From NCBI RefSeq assembly GCF_014843825.1, contig NZ_JHQR01000271.1, positions 1 to 64,000 on the forward strand: a stretch of 64,000 bases of DNA, given 5' to 3'. How positions within the stretch are numbered: the stretch's first letter is position 1; every line of letters begins with the position of its first letter. The position numbers and the translations under genes are program-made. Positions 53,274-62,310 of this stretch are shown one piece after another. The DNA comes from Mesorhizobium silamurunense. Lineage in GTDB: Bacteria; Pseudomonadota; Alphaproteobacteria; Rhizobiales; Rhizobiaceae. The notes under the pieces were generated by a model. The model was not told where the DNA came from. It made no database searches and saw only the letters and a program-made list of their open reading frames with translations.

Positions 53274-54779
53274 GTGAGCGACAACCGGCGCGGGCTGGCA
53301 AAACACAGCGTCGTGGGCATGTTCTGGACGGCCCTGTCCATGGGTGCCCTCGCTGTCGCGGAGCTTGTCGCTCTCGTCATCCTGGCCCGGCTGCTCTCGC
53401 CCAATGAGTTCGGCCTCTACTCCGCAGCCCTGATCATCATCAAATTTTCGGCCATTTTCCAAGGGCTTGGCATTACCCCAGCGATCGTGCAGCGACCGCT
53501 GCTGGAGGACCGACACCTTCGGGTCGGGTTCACCTTGTCGTGCTCGCTCGGGCTCGCCGTGTCCGCGCTGGTCTGGGCGATGGCACCCGCCATAGCCGAT
53601 CTCCTTCGACTTGCCGATCTGGCCCCCGTCGTGCGGGCGATCTGCTTCGTGTTTCTTTTTCAAGGGGCTTCCATGGTGGCTTTGGCCGCGGCCCAGCGCG
53701 CGCTGCGGTTCCGTTGGCTCGCCCTCATCGACGCCTGTGCCTTTGCCGCGGGCTACGTCGTTGCCGGTCCGATCCTGGCCTGGCTAGGCTTCGGCATCTG
53801 GGCGCTTGTCGGCGCGCTGCTAATCCAGCAATTCATCCGCATGATCGTGCTGCTCGTCGGTCAGCCGCATCCGATGCGGCCTTTGCTTGAGCGGCGCGCG
53901 ATCGTCGAACTGCTCTATTTCGGAAGCGGCTTCACCATTGCCCGGGTATGCAACTACCTCGCCACGCAGGCGGACAGGCTGGTCGTGGGCCGCTGGCTCG
54001 GCGCCGATGCGCTCGGCCTCTACGGCCTGTCGTCACAGCTCATGACGACGCCGGCGGTCATCGTGGGTCAGGTTCTCGATCGCGTGCTGTTCCCGACCAT
54101 GGCACTGGTCCAGGAGCAGCCTGTGCGGCTTGCTCGCGCCTATCGCAGCGCCGTCGCAGGCTGCGCCCTGCTTGTCCTGCCGGCCAGCGTGGTCGTAGCG
54201 ATCGTCGCGCCCGAACTGGTTCTGGTGATCCTCGGGCGGGGATGGCAAGGGGCTGTCGCCCCACTCCAGATCCTGGCGTTCAGCATGCTGTTCCGCACGA
54301 GCTACAAGCTTAGCGATTCCGTCTCGCGCGCAACAGGCACGGTCTACGCCCGCGCCTGGCGCCAGGCCGTTTTCACCATCGGTGTCTTCGTCGGGTCCCT
54401 CATAGGGCAGCTCTGGGGCGTAGAAGGCGTGGCGTTCGGCGTCGGCGCGGCCTTCGGGATCAATTTCTTCCTCATGGCACAGTTGAGCCTGCGCGTGACT
54501 GGAATGACATGGGCGGATTTCTTCCTGATCCATCTGCCTGGCCTCGCACTCGCTTGCGTCGTCGGAGCCGGCGTCTGGGCATTCGTGGAATGGCTGCGCG
54601 ACCTCCAGCTATCTCCACTTCCGTTGCTCATCGATACGGCATTGCTGGCATCTGTCGGGGGCCTGCTGCTGTGCTGGATCCTGCCGTCGCTGTTCCTTGG
54701 ACGGGACGGGAAATCATTGCTGCGCTTGCTCGCCGCGGTCGCTCCAGCCTGGCCCAGGATGAAGCAGGCAACAGACTGA
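53274..54779 (+). CDS. Oligosaccharide flippase (Wzx / ExoT-like, MOP superfamily)
   Basis: 501 residues from GTG 53274, chosen because AAGGAG lies 8 bases upstream; the frame is open from 53235. About 12-14 hydrophobic helices. LARLLSPNEFGLYSAALII and QADRLVVGRWLGADALGLYG are the repeated polysaccharide-synthesis (MOP) motifs. It should flip lipid-linked repeat units across the inner membrane for Wzy-type assembly, matching the ExoP-type co-polymerase. No polymerase gene is seen in the window. Confidence 0.9.
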   Translation: MSDNRRGLAKHSVVGMFWTALSMGALAVAELVALVILARLLSPNEFGLYSAALIIIKFSAIFQGLGITPAIVQRPLLEDRHLRVGFTLSCSLGLAVSALVWAMAPAIADLLRLADLAPVVRAICFVFLFQGASMVALAAAQRALRFRWLALIDACAFAAGYVVAGPILAWLGFGIWALVGALLIQQFIRMIVLLVGQPHPMRPLLERRAIVELLYFGSGFTIARVCNYLATQADRLVVGRWLGADALGLYGLSSQLMTTPAVIVGQVLDRVLFPTMALVQEQPVRLARAYRSAVAGCALLVLPASVVVAIVAPELVLVILGRGWQGAVAPLQILAFSMLFRTSYKLSDSVSRATGTVYARAWRQAVFTIGVFVGSLIGQLWGVEGVAFGVGAAFGINFFLMAQLSLRVTGMTWADFFLIHLPGLALACVVGAGVWAFVEWLRDLQLSPLPLLIDTALLASVGGLLLCWILPSLFLGRDGKSLLRLLAAVAPAWPRMKQATD

Positions 54780-54928
54780 CCAGCGGAACTCGAGGTTAGT
54801 TCCGAGGATCAGGTTCTTCACGCGCAACGACATCATCTCCTTGCTCGATCATGGGTCGGCCTGACGCCCGGTCGGGCACCAGGAGGTTCCGTTGTTAACC
54901 GAGGGAAAATGCGGAAAGGGGACTTATC

Positions 54929-56947
54929 ATGACTGAACTATTCGAAACGCGGGTGGCGAGCGCAGGCGACGATGTCGAGGAGAAAGGCTCCGGTACGATC
55001 GGAACCAACATCAACGACCTGGAGCTGGGCTATGACAGCAGCACCCGCCAGACGGTCGGCATCCGCTTCACCGGCATCGACATCCCACAGGGCGCCATCA
55101 TCACCAGCGCCTATATCCAGTTCCAGGCCAATGAGGTGAAGACCGGCGCGGCCTCGCTGCTGATCCAGGGCGACAACACCGACGACGCCAACCCCTTCAC
55201 CACCGCCAGCTTCAATGTGTCTTCCCTTCCCAGGACCTCTGCATCCACGGCCTGGGCGCCCGACCCGTGGACCACGATAGGCGAACAGGGCCTGGCCGAG
55301 CGCACGCCCGACCTCTCTGCGATCGTCCAGGAGATCGTCAACCGCTCGGCCTGGGCGGCGCTCAACGACATGGCGTTTCTGATCACCGGCACCGGCACGC
55401 GCACGGCCGATTCCTACGAATACAATCCGGCGAGCGCACCGCTGCTGCACATCGAATATATCTTGCCGGGATCCGGAAATCCCGTGGCCTTCAACACGCC
55501 TGCCGATGCCGATCCCACCACCAATCAGATCGCCGAGCTCGCCGCGGCCGGCGACCCGACCCGAATCACCGCTTCGGCTTCGGATCCCGATGGATCGACC
55601 GTCACCTACAGCATCATCAACGATGCGCGCTTTGCCATTGATTCCAGCACCGGCGTCATCACGCGATCGTCTGTCGGCACCCTCGACTTCGAGACCCAGC
55701 CGTCGATCAACCTGACGGTGAAGGCAACCTCGTCGGACGGCAGCACCGCTACCAAGATTTTCACCCTCGCTGTCCTCGACAGCCCGGAGCCGGTCGCGTT
55801 CAACACGCCGCCGGATGCCAACACCGCGGCCAACCAAATCTCCCAGAACGCCGCCGCCGGCACTGCCATCGGCATCACCGCTTCGGCCTCGGATCCCGAT
55901 GCCGGATCGACGGTCACCTACACCACCATCGATGACACGCGATTTGCCATCAATTCCAGCACCGGCGTCATCACGCTATCGAGCCCCGGCACGCTCGATG
56001 CCCAAAACGAGCCGTCAATCAATCTCCACGTCACAGCCAAATCGTCAGATGGCAGTATCGCCACGCACACCTTCACGGTTGACGTCACCGGTGGCAGCGG
56101 CCAGCTGCCGACATCCGTGACATTAGCTCATACCATCCTGACTTCGCAGTGGTCGCCGCCGAGCCCCGACCCTACGGACATCGTCTATATTTCTCACCTC
56201 GGCACGCTGCTGGTTGCCGACAGCGAAGTCGACGAGATGTCGATTTTCACCGGCAAGAATCTCTACCAGATGAATCTGAACGGCACCCTGGCGGGTACGC
56301 TCACCACCATCAATTTCTCCGACGAGCCGGCCGGGGTCACTTATAATCCGACGAACCACCATCTCTTCTTCTCGGACGATACCGGCACGAAGAGCGTCTA
56401 CGAGTTGAACCCAGGCAAAGATGGGCTTTACAACACGTCCGACGATATCGTGACCTCATTCAAGACTTCCGCGTTCGGCAGTTCGGATTCGGAGAGTCTT
56501 GCCTACGACACAAACCGCGGAGTGCTCTATCTCGAGGATGGCTCAACCCATAGGATTTACACCATCGCTCCGGGCCAGAACGGCAAATTCGACGGCGTCC
56601 CAAGCACGGGCGGCGATGATGTCGTGACGAGTTTTTCTGTACAATCGCTCGGAACCCCTGCTGACGGGGGCATCGCGTATGATCCGGTCCACGACCTGCT
56701 TTATGTCATCGTGTCACGCAACTCGGTGGCAATGGTGACGCCAACCGGGGATCTGCTGGGCACGCTCGATATCTCCGCCGCCAACGCGAAAAAACCGGCG
56801 GGACTGGCGCTTGCTCCGAGCAGCGATGATCCGAGCCATCAAATGAGCCTCTACATCGTCGATCGCGGCGTGGACAACGACTCCCACCCGACCGAGAACG
56901 ACGGCAAGATCTACGAATTCCATTTGAACGATTGGCTGCTCGCCTGA
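54929..56947 (+). CDS. Secreted modular protein: duplicated module, cadherin-like repeats, beta-propeller-like region
   Basis: 672 residues, no signal peptide. Residues 1-178 form a beta-rich module (FETRVASAGDDVEEKGSGTI to LLHIEY) shared with the next gene. Two cadherin-like repeats (about 182-390) follow, each with DPD and a FAIDSSTGVIT or FAINSSTGVIT core. From about 400 to 660 repeats such as GTLLVADSEVDEMSIFTG and HLFFSDDTGTKSVYEL suggest a beta-propeller (SMP-30/NHL-like). The C-terminus ends in hydrophobic WLLA. With a PrsDE-type exporter upstream, type I secretion is likely, though no RTX repeat is present. AAAGGGGA precedes the ATG. Confidence 0.75.
   Translation: MTELFETRVASAGDDVEEKGSGTIGTNINDLELGYDSSTRQTVGIRFTGIDIPQGAIITSAYIQFQANEVKTGAASLLIQGDNTDDANPFTTASFNVSSLPRTSASTAWAPDPWTTIGEQGLAERTPDLSAIVQEIVNRSAWAALNDMAFLITGTGTRTADSYEYNPASAPLLHIEYILPGSGNPVAFNTPADADPTTNQIAELAAAGDPTRITASASDPDGSTVTYSIINDARFAIDSSTGVITRSSVGTLDFETQPSINLTVKATSSDGSTATKIFTLAVLDSPEPVAFNTPPDANTAANQISQNAAAGTAIGITASASDPDAGSTVTYTTIDDTRFAINSSTGVITLSSPGTLDAQNEPSINLHVTAKSSDGSIATHTFTVDVTGGSGQLPTSVTLAHTILTSQWSPPSPDPTDIVYISHLGTLLVADSEVDEMSIFTGKNLYQMNLNGTLAGTLTTINFSDEPAGVTYNPTNHHLFFSDDTGTKSVYELNPGKDGLYNTSDDIVTSFKTSAFGSSDSESLAYDTNRGVLYLEDGSTHRIYTIAPGQNGKFDGVPSTGGDDVVTSFSVQSLGTPADGGIAYDPVHDLLYVIVSRNSVAMVTPTGDLLGTLDISAANAKKPAGLALAPSSDDPSHQMSLYIVDRGVDNDSHPTENDGKIYEFHLNDWLLA
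54938..55480 (+). repeat. Duplicated coding module, copy 1
   Basis: About 540 bases with high identity to 57630-58170, including a perfect match of about 70 bases (54965-55036 with 57655-57726). It encodes the shared beta-rich module of both secreted proteins. Long perfect stretches between two genes suggest recent duplication or gene conversion. Confidence 0.85.
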
Positions 56948-57114
56948 TCCGGCGAGGCGCGTTGTTCAAGCCCCGGAGCGCCGCATTCCCGGCCGGATGG
57001 ACGAACTTCGGGCGCGATAGGCTCGAGCCAACTGAAGAGCGTTATAGACGGCCGTAGCCGGTCTCCGAACACGCGTCCCTGAGTCTGCTGATCTAGCGAC
57101 GAGGGAGATTTGTC

Positions 57115-60100
57115 ATGCCCAAACCACCACCTCGGATTCCCGACAACGGCAATGCGATTGGGCTGCTCTCGGCAGAGCTTGGCTCGACGTCCTTCCCCAA
57201 AAGCCTTCACCCGCTCGATGACGGCTCGCCGTTCGCTGTCGGCGATCCGAACCTTGTAAAGGTCCAGCCTGGCGACGACGGCGCGCCGCAGCTTTCGGCG
57301 ACACCGGATGACGGCAGCCTCGCCGCCGAGCCGGGCGAGCACAATGCCGGCCATGGCGCAGCCTCGACCTCAATAACCAGCGGCGAACTGAAACTGATCG
57401 GCCTGGCCGAGGCGGCAGCCAGACTTGGCATTCATCTCGACAGCACCTTTCTCGACACGCTGGCGACGAAAGTCTCCAGCGGCCTTTGGCAATTTGCGGG
57501 AACAGGCGATGCGGGCAGTGGTATCGCCGACGCCACCCCCCATGTAGTCATTGACACCGGCGTGATGCCGACTGGCACCACGGTTGCCAGCAGCGGCCTC
57601 CTCGCAAGCTCAACTGCGATCGACCCGATCTTCGAAACGAGGGTGGCGACCGCCGGCGACGATGTCGAGGAGAAAGGCTCCGGTACGATCGGAACCAACA
57701 TCAACGACCTGGAGCTGGGCTATGACGGAACCACGCGCCAGACGGTCGGCATCCGCTTCACGGGCATCAATATCCCGCAGGGCGCCACCATCACCAACGC
57801 CTACATCCAGTTCCAGGCCAATGAGGTGATGACCGGCGCGACGTCGCTGTTGATTCAGGGCGACGATACCGACGACGCCAGTCCCTTCACCACCGCCAGC
57901 TTCAACGTGTCCTCGCTTCCCAGGACCACCGCGTCAACGTCCTGGGCGCCGGACCCGTGGACCACAGTGGGCGAGCACGGCCTCGCCGAGCGCACGCCGG
58001 ACCTCACGGCGATCGTGCAGGAGATCGTCAACCGCACGGGCTGGTCGGCGCTCAACCACATGGCGTTCATCATTACCGGCACCGGCACACGCACGGCCGA
58101 TTCCTACGAATACAATCCGGCCAGCGCAGCGCTGCTGCATATCGAGTATCTGCTGCCTGGTCCGGCCGGCAGTCCGGTCACCTTCAACTCACCGCCGGAT
58201 GCCGATCCTACCGCCAACCAGATCGCCGAACTCGCCGCGGCGGGCACGGCAGTCGGCATCACCGCCTCGGCCACGGATCCGGACGCAGGCTCGACTGTGG
58301 CCTACAACCTCAATGACACGCGCTTCGCCATCAATTCCAGCACCGGCGTCATCACGCGCTCGGCCACCGGCACGCTCGACTTCGAGACCCAGTCGTCGAT
58401 CAACCTTACGGTGACGGCAACCTCGTCCGACGGCAGCACCGCCAACCAGAGCTTCACCCTCGCGGTCCTCGACAGCCCGGAACCAGTCGCATTCAATACC
58501 CCGCCTGATGCCAACGCTACCGTCAACCGGATCGCTCAGAACGCCGTGGCGGGCACGGGCGTCGGCGTCACCGCCTCGGCCAGGGATCCCGATGCTGGTT
58601 CGACGGTCACCTACAGCCTCAATGACACGCGCTTCACTATCGATGCCAATACCGGCGTCATCGCGCGCTCTGGCACCGGCACGCTGAATGCGGCAACCGA
58701 GCCGTCGGTCAACCTCCATGTCACCGCGACCTCGTCCGACGGGAGCGCCGCGGCGCAAGACTATGCGGTCAGCGTGACCACAGGGCCGATTTTCGAGAAA
58801 AGGATCGCAGCCAGCGCCGACGACGTCGAGCAAGGCCCCAGCGGCGGGATGGACCTTACCAGCAGCAATCTCGACATGGCTATCGAGTACGGTGGCACCA
58901 AGAACCAAACGGTTGGAATGCGCTTCACCGGCATCGACATTCCCTACGACGCCATCATCACCAGTGCCTACATCCAGTTCCAGGCCCAGAATACCAGTAC
59001 CGGCGCTGAGTCGCTTCTGATCCGGGGCGAAAGCGACGAAGCCACCCCCTTCGAGATTGAGACAAACAATGTCACCTCGCGCCTGATGACGAATGCCTCG
59101 GTGACGTGGACGCCGCCCGATTGGACCGTGAACAATGAAGCCAGCCTTGCCGAACGCACCCCGGATCTCTCTCCGATCGTGCAGGAGATCATCAACCAGC
59201 CGGGCTATCTGCAACTCAACGACATGGCATTCGTCGTCAGCGGCAGCAGCGGCACGCGCAGGGCCAATTCCTTCGACGGCAGCGCCGCCGGCGCCCCGCT
59301 CCTGCACGTCGAATACTATGTGCCGACGACCGGCCCGGTCGGCTTCAAGCATCCGCAGGATGCCGACTCTGCCGCCAACCAGATCACCCAAAACGCAGCC
59401 GAGGGCACTCTGGTCCACATCACGGCCTCGGCCAAGGATCCCGATGTAACTGATACGGTCACCTACAGCATCAACGACACGCGCTTCACTATCGATGCCA
59501 ATACCGGTGTCATCACGCGCTCAGCCACGGGGACGCTCAATGCGGCAACCGAGCCGTCAATCAACCTCCATGTCACCGCAACCTCGTCCGACGGGAGCAC
59601 CGCCGCGCAGGACTATGCGGTCAGTGTCGCTCCGACGGCGGCGCCGCAGGTCTTGTACCGGTACGCCGTCTTTGGTGATTACGGCGATACCGATCTCTCC
59701 GGCGAGAAGGCGGTGTCGGCGATGGTCCATGCCTGGAACGTCGACTTCATTCTCACGATAGGCGACAACGTCTACGCACCGCAGGTAATGGACGCTGCGG
59801 TCGGCCAGCAATACCATGACTACATAGGCAACTATCAGGGCGCGTACGGGAGCGGCAGCGCCATCAACCGCTTCTTTCCAACGCTAGGCAACCACGAATA
59901 CAACGAAGGTAACGTCACAAACTACCTGAACTATTTCACGCTGCCCGACAACGAGCGTTATTACGATTTCCAGGTCGGGCCGGTGCACTTCTTCGCCCTC
60001 AACAGCAACAAGCAGGAGCCGGACGGCCGCAGTTCGACTTCGGTGCAGGGCCATTGGATGCAAAACCTTCTCGCGAATTCCAACGCGAGCTTCGACGTCG

Positions 60101-60816
60101 CCTACTTCCATCACACGCCATTCAACCCGAGTGGCTACACGGCCATCATGCGGTGGCCCTTCGAGCAATGGGGCGTGAACGCGGTCTTTGCCGGCCATCA
60201 GCACAATTATTACCGGGAGAACAGGGACGACAACGGCGACGGTGTCTTTCTTCCCTACACGACCACCGGCCTTGGTGGTGCTGGCAAAACCGTTCCCGAT
60301 GTCGGCGCCAACCTGGTGACGGTCACGGACCAGGGCATGCTGATCGAGTTCTACAAAGTGAGCAGCTTCAACGGGACGACCGCAACCAGCTTGCTGACGG
60401 ATTCCTACTTTGTCCCGACGCCGGCGGGCCGCGCTCCGACGATCGCCAACGGCGGCTACGTCCTGAACGGCACTGCCGGTGCCGACTATCTGTGGGGCCT
60501 GGGCGGAAACGACACGCTGATCGGCGGGCGCGGAAACGACACGCTGGTTGCCGGCAACCAGCATAACCTGTTCGTGTTCGCCCGTGGTGACGGTCAGGAC
60601 ACGGTCATGAATTTCCTGCCCGGCGCCGGCACCGGCGATGTCCTCGATCTCAGAGCCTTCGGCATATACAACGTCAGCCAGTTCCAGCAGGTGGCCACGA
60701 ACCAGGGTTCGAATGTCGTGGCATCCCTAGGCGGCAGTGATCAGATCACGCTGACTGGCGTTCACGTGGATCAGTTCCACGACGACAACTTCCTTAGCAC
60801 ACTGCTACTCGCGTAG
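57115..60816 (+). CDS. Secreted metallophosphatase with duplicated modules, cadherin-like repeats and RTX repeats
   Basis: 1233 residues, no signal peptide. After a polar N-terminus (1-175) comes the shared module (about 177-350), two cadherin-like repeats (351-556), a diverged second module (562-740) and a third cadherin-like repeat (742-840). A calcineurin-like phosphoesterase (843-1100) has all metal motifs: GDYGD, GDN (883), GNHE (925), HH (about 998) and GHQH (1027). RTX-like GGxGxD repeats follow from 1121 (LGGNDTLIGGRGNDTL), and the end is hydrophobic LLLA. The plan is that of a type I-secreted, calcium-stabilised phosphatase or nucleotidase; substrate unknown. Confidence 0.85.
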   Translation: MPKPPPRIPDNGNAIGLLSAELGSTSFPKSLHPLDDGSPFAVGDPNLVKVQPGDDGAPQLSATPDDGSLAAEPGEHNAGHGAASTSITSGELKLIGLAEAAARLGIHLDSTFLDTLATKVSSGLWQFAGTGDAGSGIADATPHVVIDTGVMPTGTTVASSGLLASSTAIDPIFETRVATAGDDVEEKGSGTIGTNINDLELGYDGTTRQTVGIRFTGINIPQGATITNAYIQFQANEVMTGATSLLIQGDDTDDASPFTTASFNVSSLPRTTASTSWAPDPWTTVGEHGLAERTPDLTAIVQEIVNRTGWSALNHMAFIITGTGTRTADSYEYNPASAALLHIEYLLPGPAGSPVTFNSPPDADPTANQIAELAAAGTAVGITASATDPDAGSTVAYNLNDTRFAINSSTGVITRSATGTLDFETQSSINLTVTATSSDGSTANQSFTLAVLDSPEPVAFNTPPDANATVNRIAQNAVAGTGVGVTASARDPDAGSTVTYSLNDTRFTIDANTGVIARSGTGTLNAATEPSVNLHVTATSSDGSAAAQDYAVSVTTGPIFEKRIAASADDVEQGPSGGMDLTSSNLDMAIEYGGTKNQTVGMRFTGIDIPYDAIITSAYIQFQAQNTSTGAESLLIRGESDEATPFEIETNNVTSRLMTNASVTWTPPDWTVNNEASLAERTPDLSPIVQEIINQPGYLQLNDMAFVVSGSSGTRRANSFDGSAAGAPLLHVEYYVPTTGPVGFKHPQDADSAANQITQNAAEGTLVHITASAKDPDVTDTVTYSINDTRFTIDANTGVITRSATGTLNAATEPSINLHVTATSSDGSTAAQDYAVSVAPTAAPQVLYRYAVFGDYGDTDLSGEKAVSAMVHAWNVDFILTIGDNVYAPQVMDAAVGQQYHDYIGNYQGAYGSGSAINRFFPTLGNHEYNEGNVTNYLNYFTLPDNERYYDFQVGPVHFFALNSNKQEPDGRSSTSVQGHWMQNLLANSNASFDVAYFHHTPFNPSGYTAIMRWPFEQWGVNAVFAGHQHNYYRENRDDNGDGVFLPYTTTGLGGAGKTVPDVGANLVTVTDQGMLIEFYKVSSFNGTTATSLLTDSYFVPTPAGRAPTIANGGYVLNGTAGADYLWGLGGNDTLIGGRGNDTLVAGNQHNLFVFARGDGQDTVMNFLPGAGTGDVLDLRAFGIYNVSQFQQVATNQGSNVVASLGGSDQITLTGVHVDQFHDDNFLSTLLLA
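57630..58170 (+). repeat. Duplicated coding module, copy 2
   Basis: Second copy of the module at 54938-55480, in direct orientation 2.69 kb downstream. It lies inside the phosphatase gene at residues about 173-352. A more diverged third version lies at residues 562-740 of the same gene. Confidence 0.85.
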
Positions 60817-60884
60817 CGCGTCTTTCGCGGACACGCGGGCGCGGTCCATCCAGGCGCCAGGCTGGCCGCGGCCGGCAAACAAAT

Positions 60885-60930
60885 GCCCGGGCCGCTTGCG
60901 GCACTCTGGCGTGCCGCAGGCGGTCCGGGC
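60885..60930. terminator. Strong inverted repeat between convergent genes
   Basis: Two 19-base arms (60885-60903 and 60912-60930) pair along their whole length with two G-U wobbles around an 8-base loop. It lies between the ends of the RTX phosphatase gene (+) and the small-protein gene (-), so it can act on both transcripts. No T run follows, so it may act with Rho or stabilise 3' ends rather than end transcription alone. Confidence 0.55.
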
Positions 60931-60987
60931 TAGAACCCTATGTCCTGAAAACGCTGCTTTCAGCGACCACCGTGATGGTCAAGAAGC

Positions 60988-61230
60988 TTACGTCTGGCCG
61001 GGAGGGCCAACGTGAATGTGGTTCGTGTCTCCCCAGCCATTGCCCGGGCGTGTTCCTCCCGATTTGGCGATCGCCCTGGAGTTCAAGCTCGTGCCCAGCA
61101 GAAGCGTTATGGCCGGTGGAGTCACCGCCGCGAAACGCCCCGCCTTCTTCAGAAAGTCCCGACGCGCCTGAGCCTCTGAAACCAGGGTTTCCTGCGTCCG
61201 TTCCGAGCGTTTTGTGCTTTCGGTTGGCAT
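60988..61230 (-). CDS. Small protein with twin-arginine-like leader and Gly/Asn/His-rich tail
   Basis: 80 residues from ATG 61230, which is preceded by GGGGAGG at 7 bases; an ATG at 61245 lies inside that ribosome site. The N-terminus is charged (STKRSERTQ), then ARRDFLKKAG begins a Tat-like leader with a hydrophobic stretch (TPPAITLLLGTSL). The last 20 residues are polar and glycine-rich: RPGNGWGDTN, HIHV, GPPGQT. No enzyme fold is expected. It is the last gene of the minus-strand set with the PqqD/HprK fusion and nucleotidyltransferase, so it may be their substrate. This role is inference. Confidence 0.7.
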   Translation of the reverse strand: MPTESTKRSERTQETLVSEAQARRDFLKKAGRFAAVTPPAITLLLGTSLNSRAIAKSGGTRPGNGWGDTNHIHVGPPGQT

Positions 61231-61314
61231 GACAATCCTCCCCATAGGCGTTCCAAAATTTCACGCAATTTACTTTATGCATCCCGATACATGGGTACTA
61301 GTTCACCAAAAGGC

Positions 61315-62310
61315 TTAGATTTTCGCGCTTGGAATCAACAGCGTGCGAGCGATGCGCCGCGCGAGATCGGACGAGCCTCCTCGCGCCGAGCCATCGGCAC
61401 GTAGAAACTGCCGCGTTCCCCACATCAAATTGCCGGCCAGGCGCAACGGAGCGCCGATGATCGGGTGAGTTGCCGTGAAGATGCGTCTCCAGTGCTGGAA
61501 ACGGACGATCGGCCGCCCTGCGCATCTTGCCGGGATCCTGGTTCCGAAGAAGTGATGCAAGGCCAGGAGCTGGGTGTCGAGAGCATTGCGAGCACTTCGG
61601 TCCGACATGGACGCCTGCAGCGCCCCCCAGTCCACGTCGTCGCTCTCCGCCAATTGTGCGAGGTCATGAAGATGCCTGAGATCAATCCTTCCGCGCCAGT
61701 AGTCCCCCTCCTTCAAGAGGTCGTGCACGATCCAATGCAGGGCCCGGGACTGGACAGGAGGAATATTCACCCGCAAACCGTCCCGCTGGACAAGCATAGG
61801 GGGTTCAAAGTCGTTCGCCCGGCGCGCCCGGAGTTCCAGCATTCCGGCGTCCTGCTGACGAGCCATGCCTCGGCCACCTGCCACGTCGACGTAACCGAGT
61901 TCTTCAAGGCAGGCTTGGGCGGCCGCCTCTTCAGCCGGCTCCACAGCCAGATCGAGGTCGCTTGTCATCCTGCTGGGAGCCTGGCCGACAGGCGAAAGGA
62001 ACAGGGGAACAGCGCCCTTGAGCAGTAGTGGAACGATGCCGCGGCGATTAAGGGCCGCAACGGCTTCAAGCAGTTGGGCACGCAAGCGCAGGTTCCGCTC
62101 CCGATTGCAGTCGTGAACGAACCGAAGGTACTCGTACACGTCCTGCGGCAATCGGTGGATCTGGCCGGCGCGCGCGAGGGACGAGAACAGGTCTGGCGTG
62201 AGCAGAGTGCGATTGGCCAGGGCAATCACAGCATGCCAGTCGGCCCTGGCGGCCGGACTGCCGCGAAGTCCGGCGATCAACGCCTCGAGCGCGTTGCCCC
62301 TGCGCATCAT
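61315..62310 (-). CDS. Nucleotidyltransferase family protein (NTP_transf_5-like)
   Basis: 331 residues from ATG 62310 (GAAGG seven bases before; ATG 62316 is also in frame). The core is LLLKGAVPLFL followed by SRMTSDLDLAVEP, the K-G and DxD pattern of the uncharacterised nucleotidyltransferases often found beside PqqD and HprK-like genes. C-terminal helices follow. It overlaps the stop of the PqqD/HprK fusion gene, showing co-expression. Donor nucleotide and acceptor are unknown. The frame is open upstream to 62661, but that is a shadow of the kinase gene. Confidence 0.8.
   Translation of the reverse strand: MMRRGNALEALIAGLRGSPAARADWHAVIALANRTLLTPDLFSSLARAGQIHRLPQDVYEYLRFVHDCNRERNLRLRAQLLEAVAALNRRGIVPLLLKGAVPLFLSPVGQAPSRMTSDLDLAVEPAEEAAAQACLEELGYVDVAGGRGMARQQDAGMLELRARRANDFEPPMLVQRDGLRVNIPPVQSRALHWIVHDLLKEGDYWRGRIDLRHLHDLAQLAESDDVDWGALQASMSDRSARNALDTQLLALHHFFGTRIPARCAGRPIVRFQHWRRIFTATHPIIGAPLRLAGNLMWGTRQFLRADGSARGGSSDLARRIARTLLIPSAKI

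Noticed and set aside
54929-60816. Tandem coding repeats examined as a possible CRISPR or VNTR array
   Set aside because: Repeats are long, protein-domain sized, in frame and diverged; there are no short regular spacers.
60938-61282. Alternative 114-codon minus-strand frame across the small Tat-like gene
   Set aside because: It lacks the twin-arginine pattern and has no ribosome site; the 80-residue frame from 61230 has a clear GGGGAGG.
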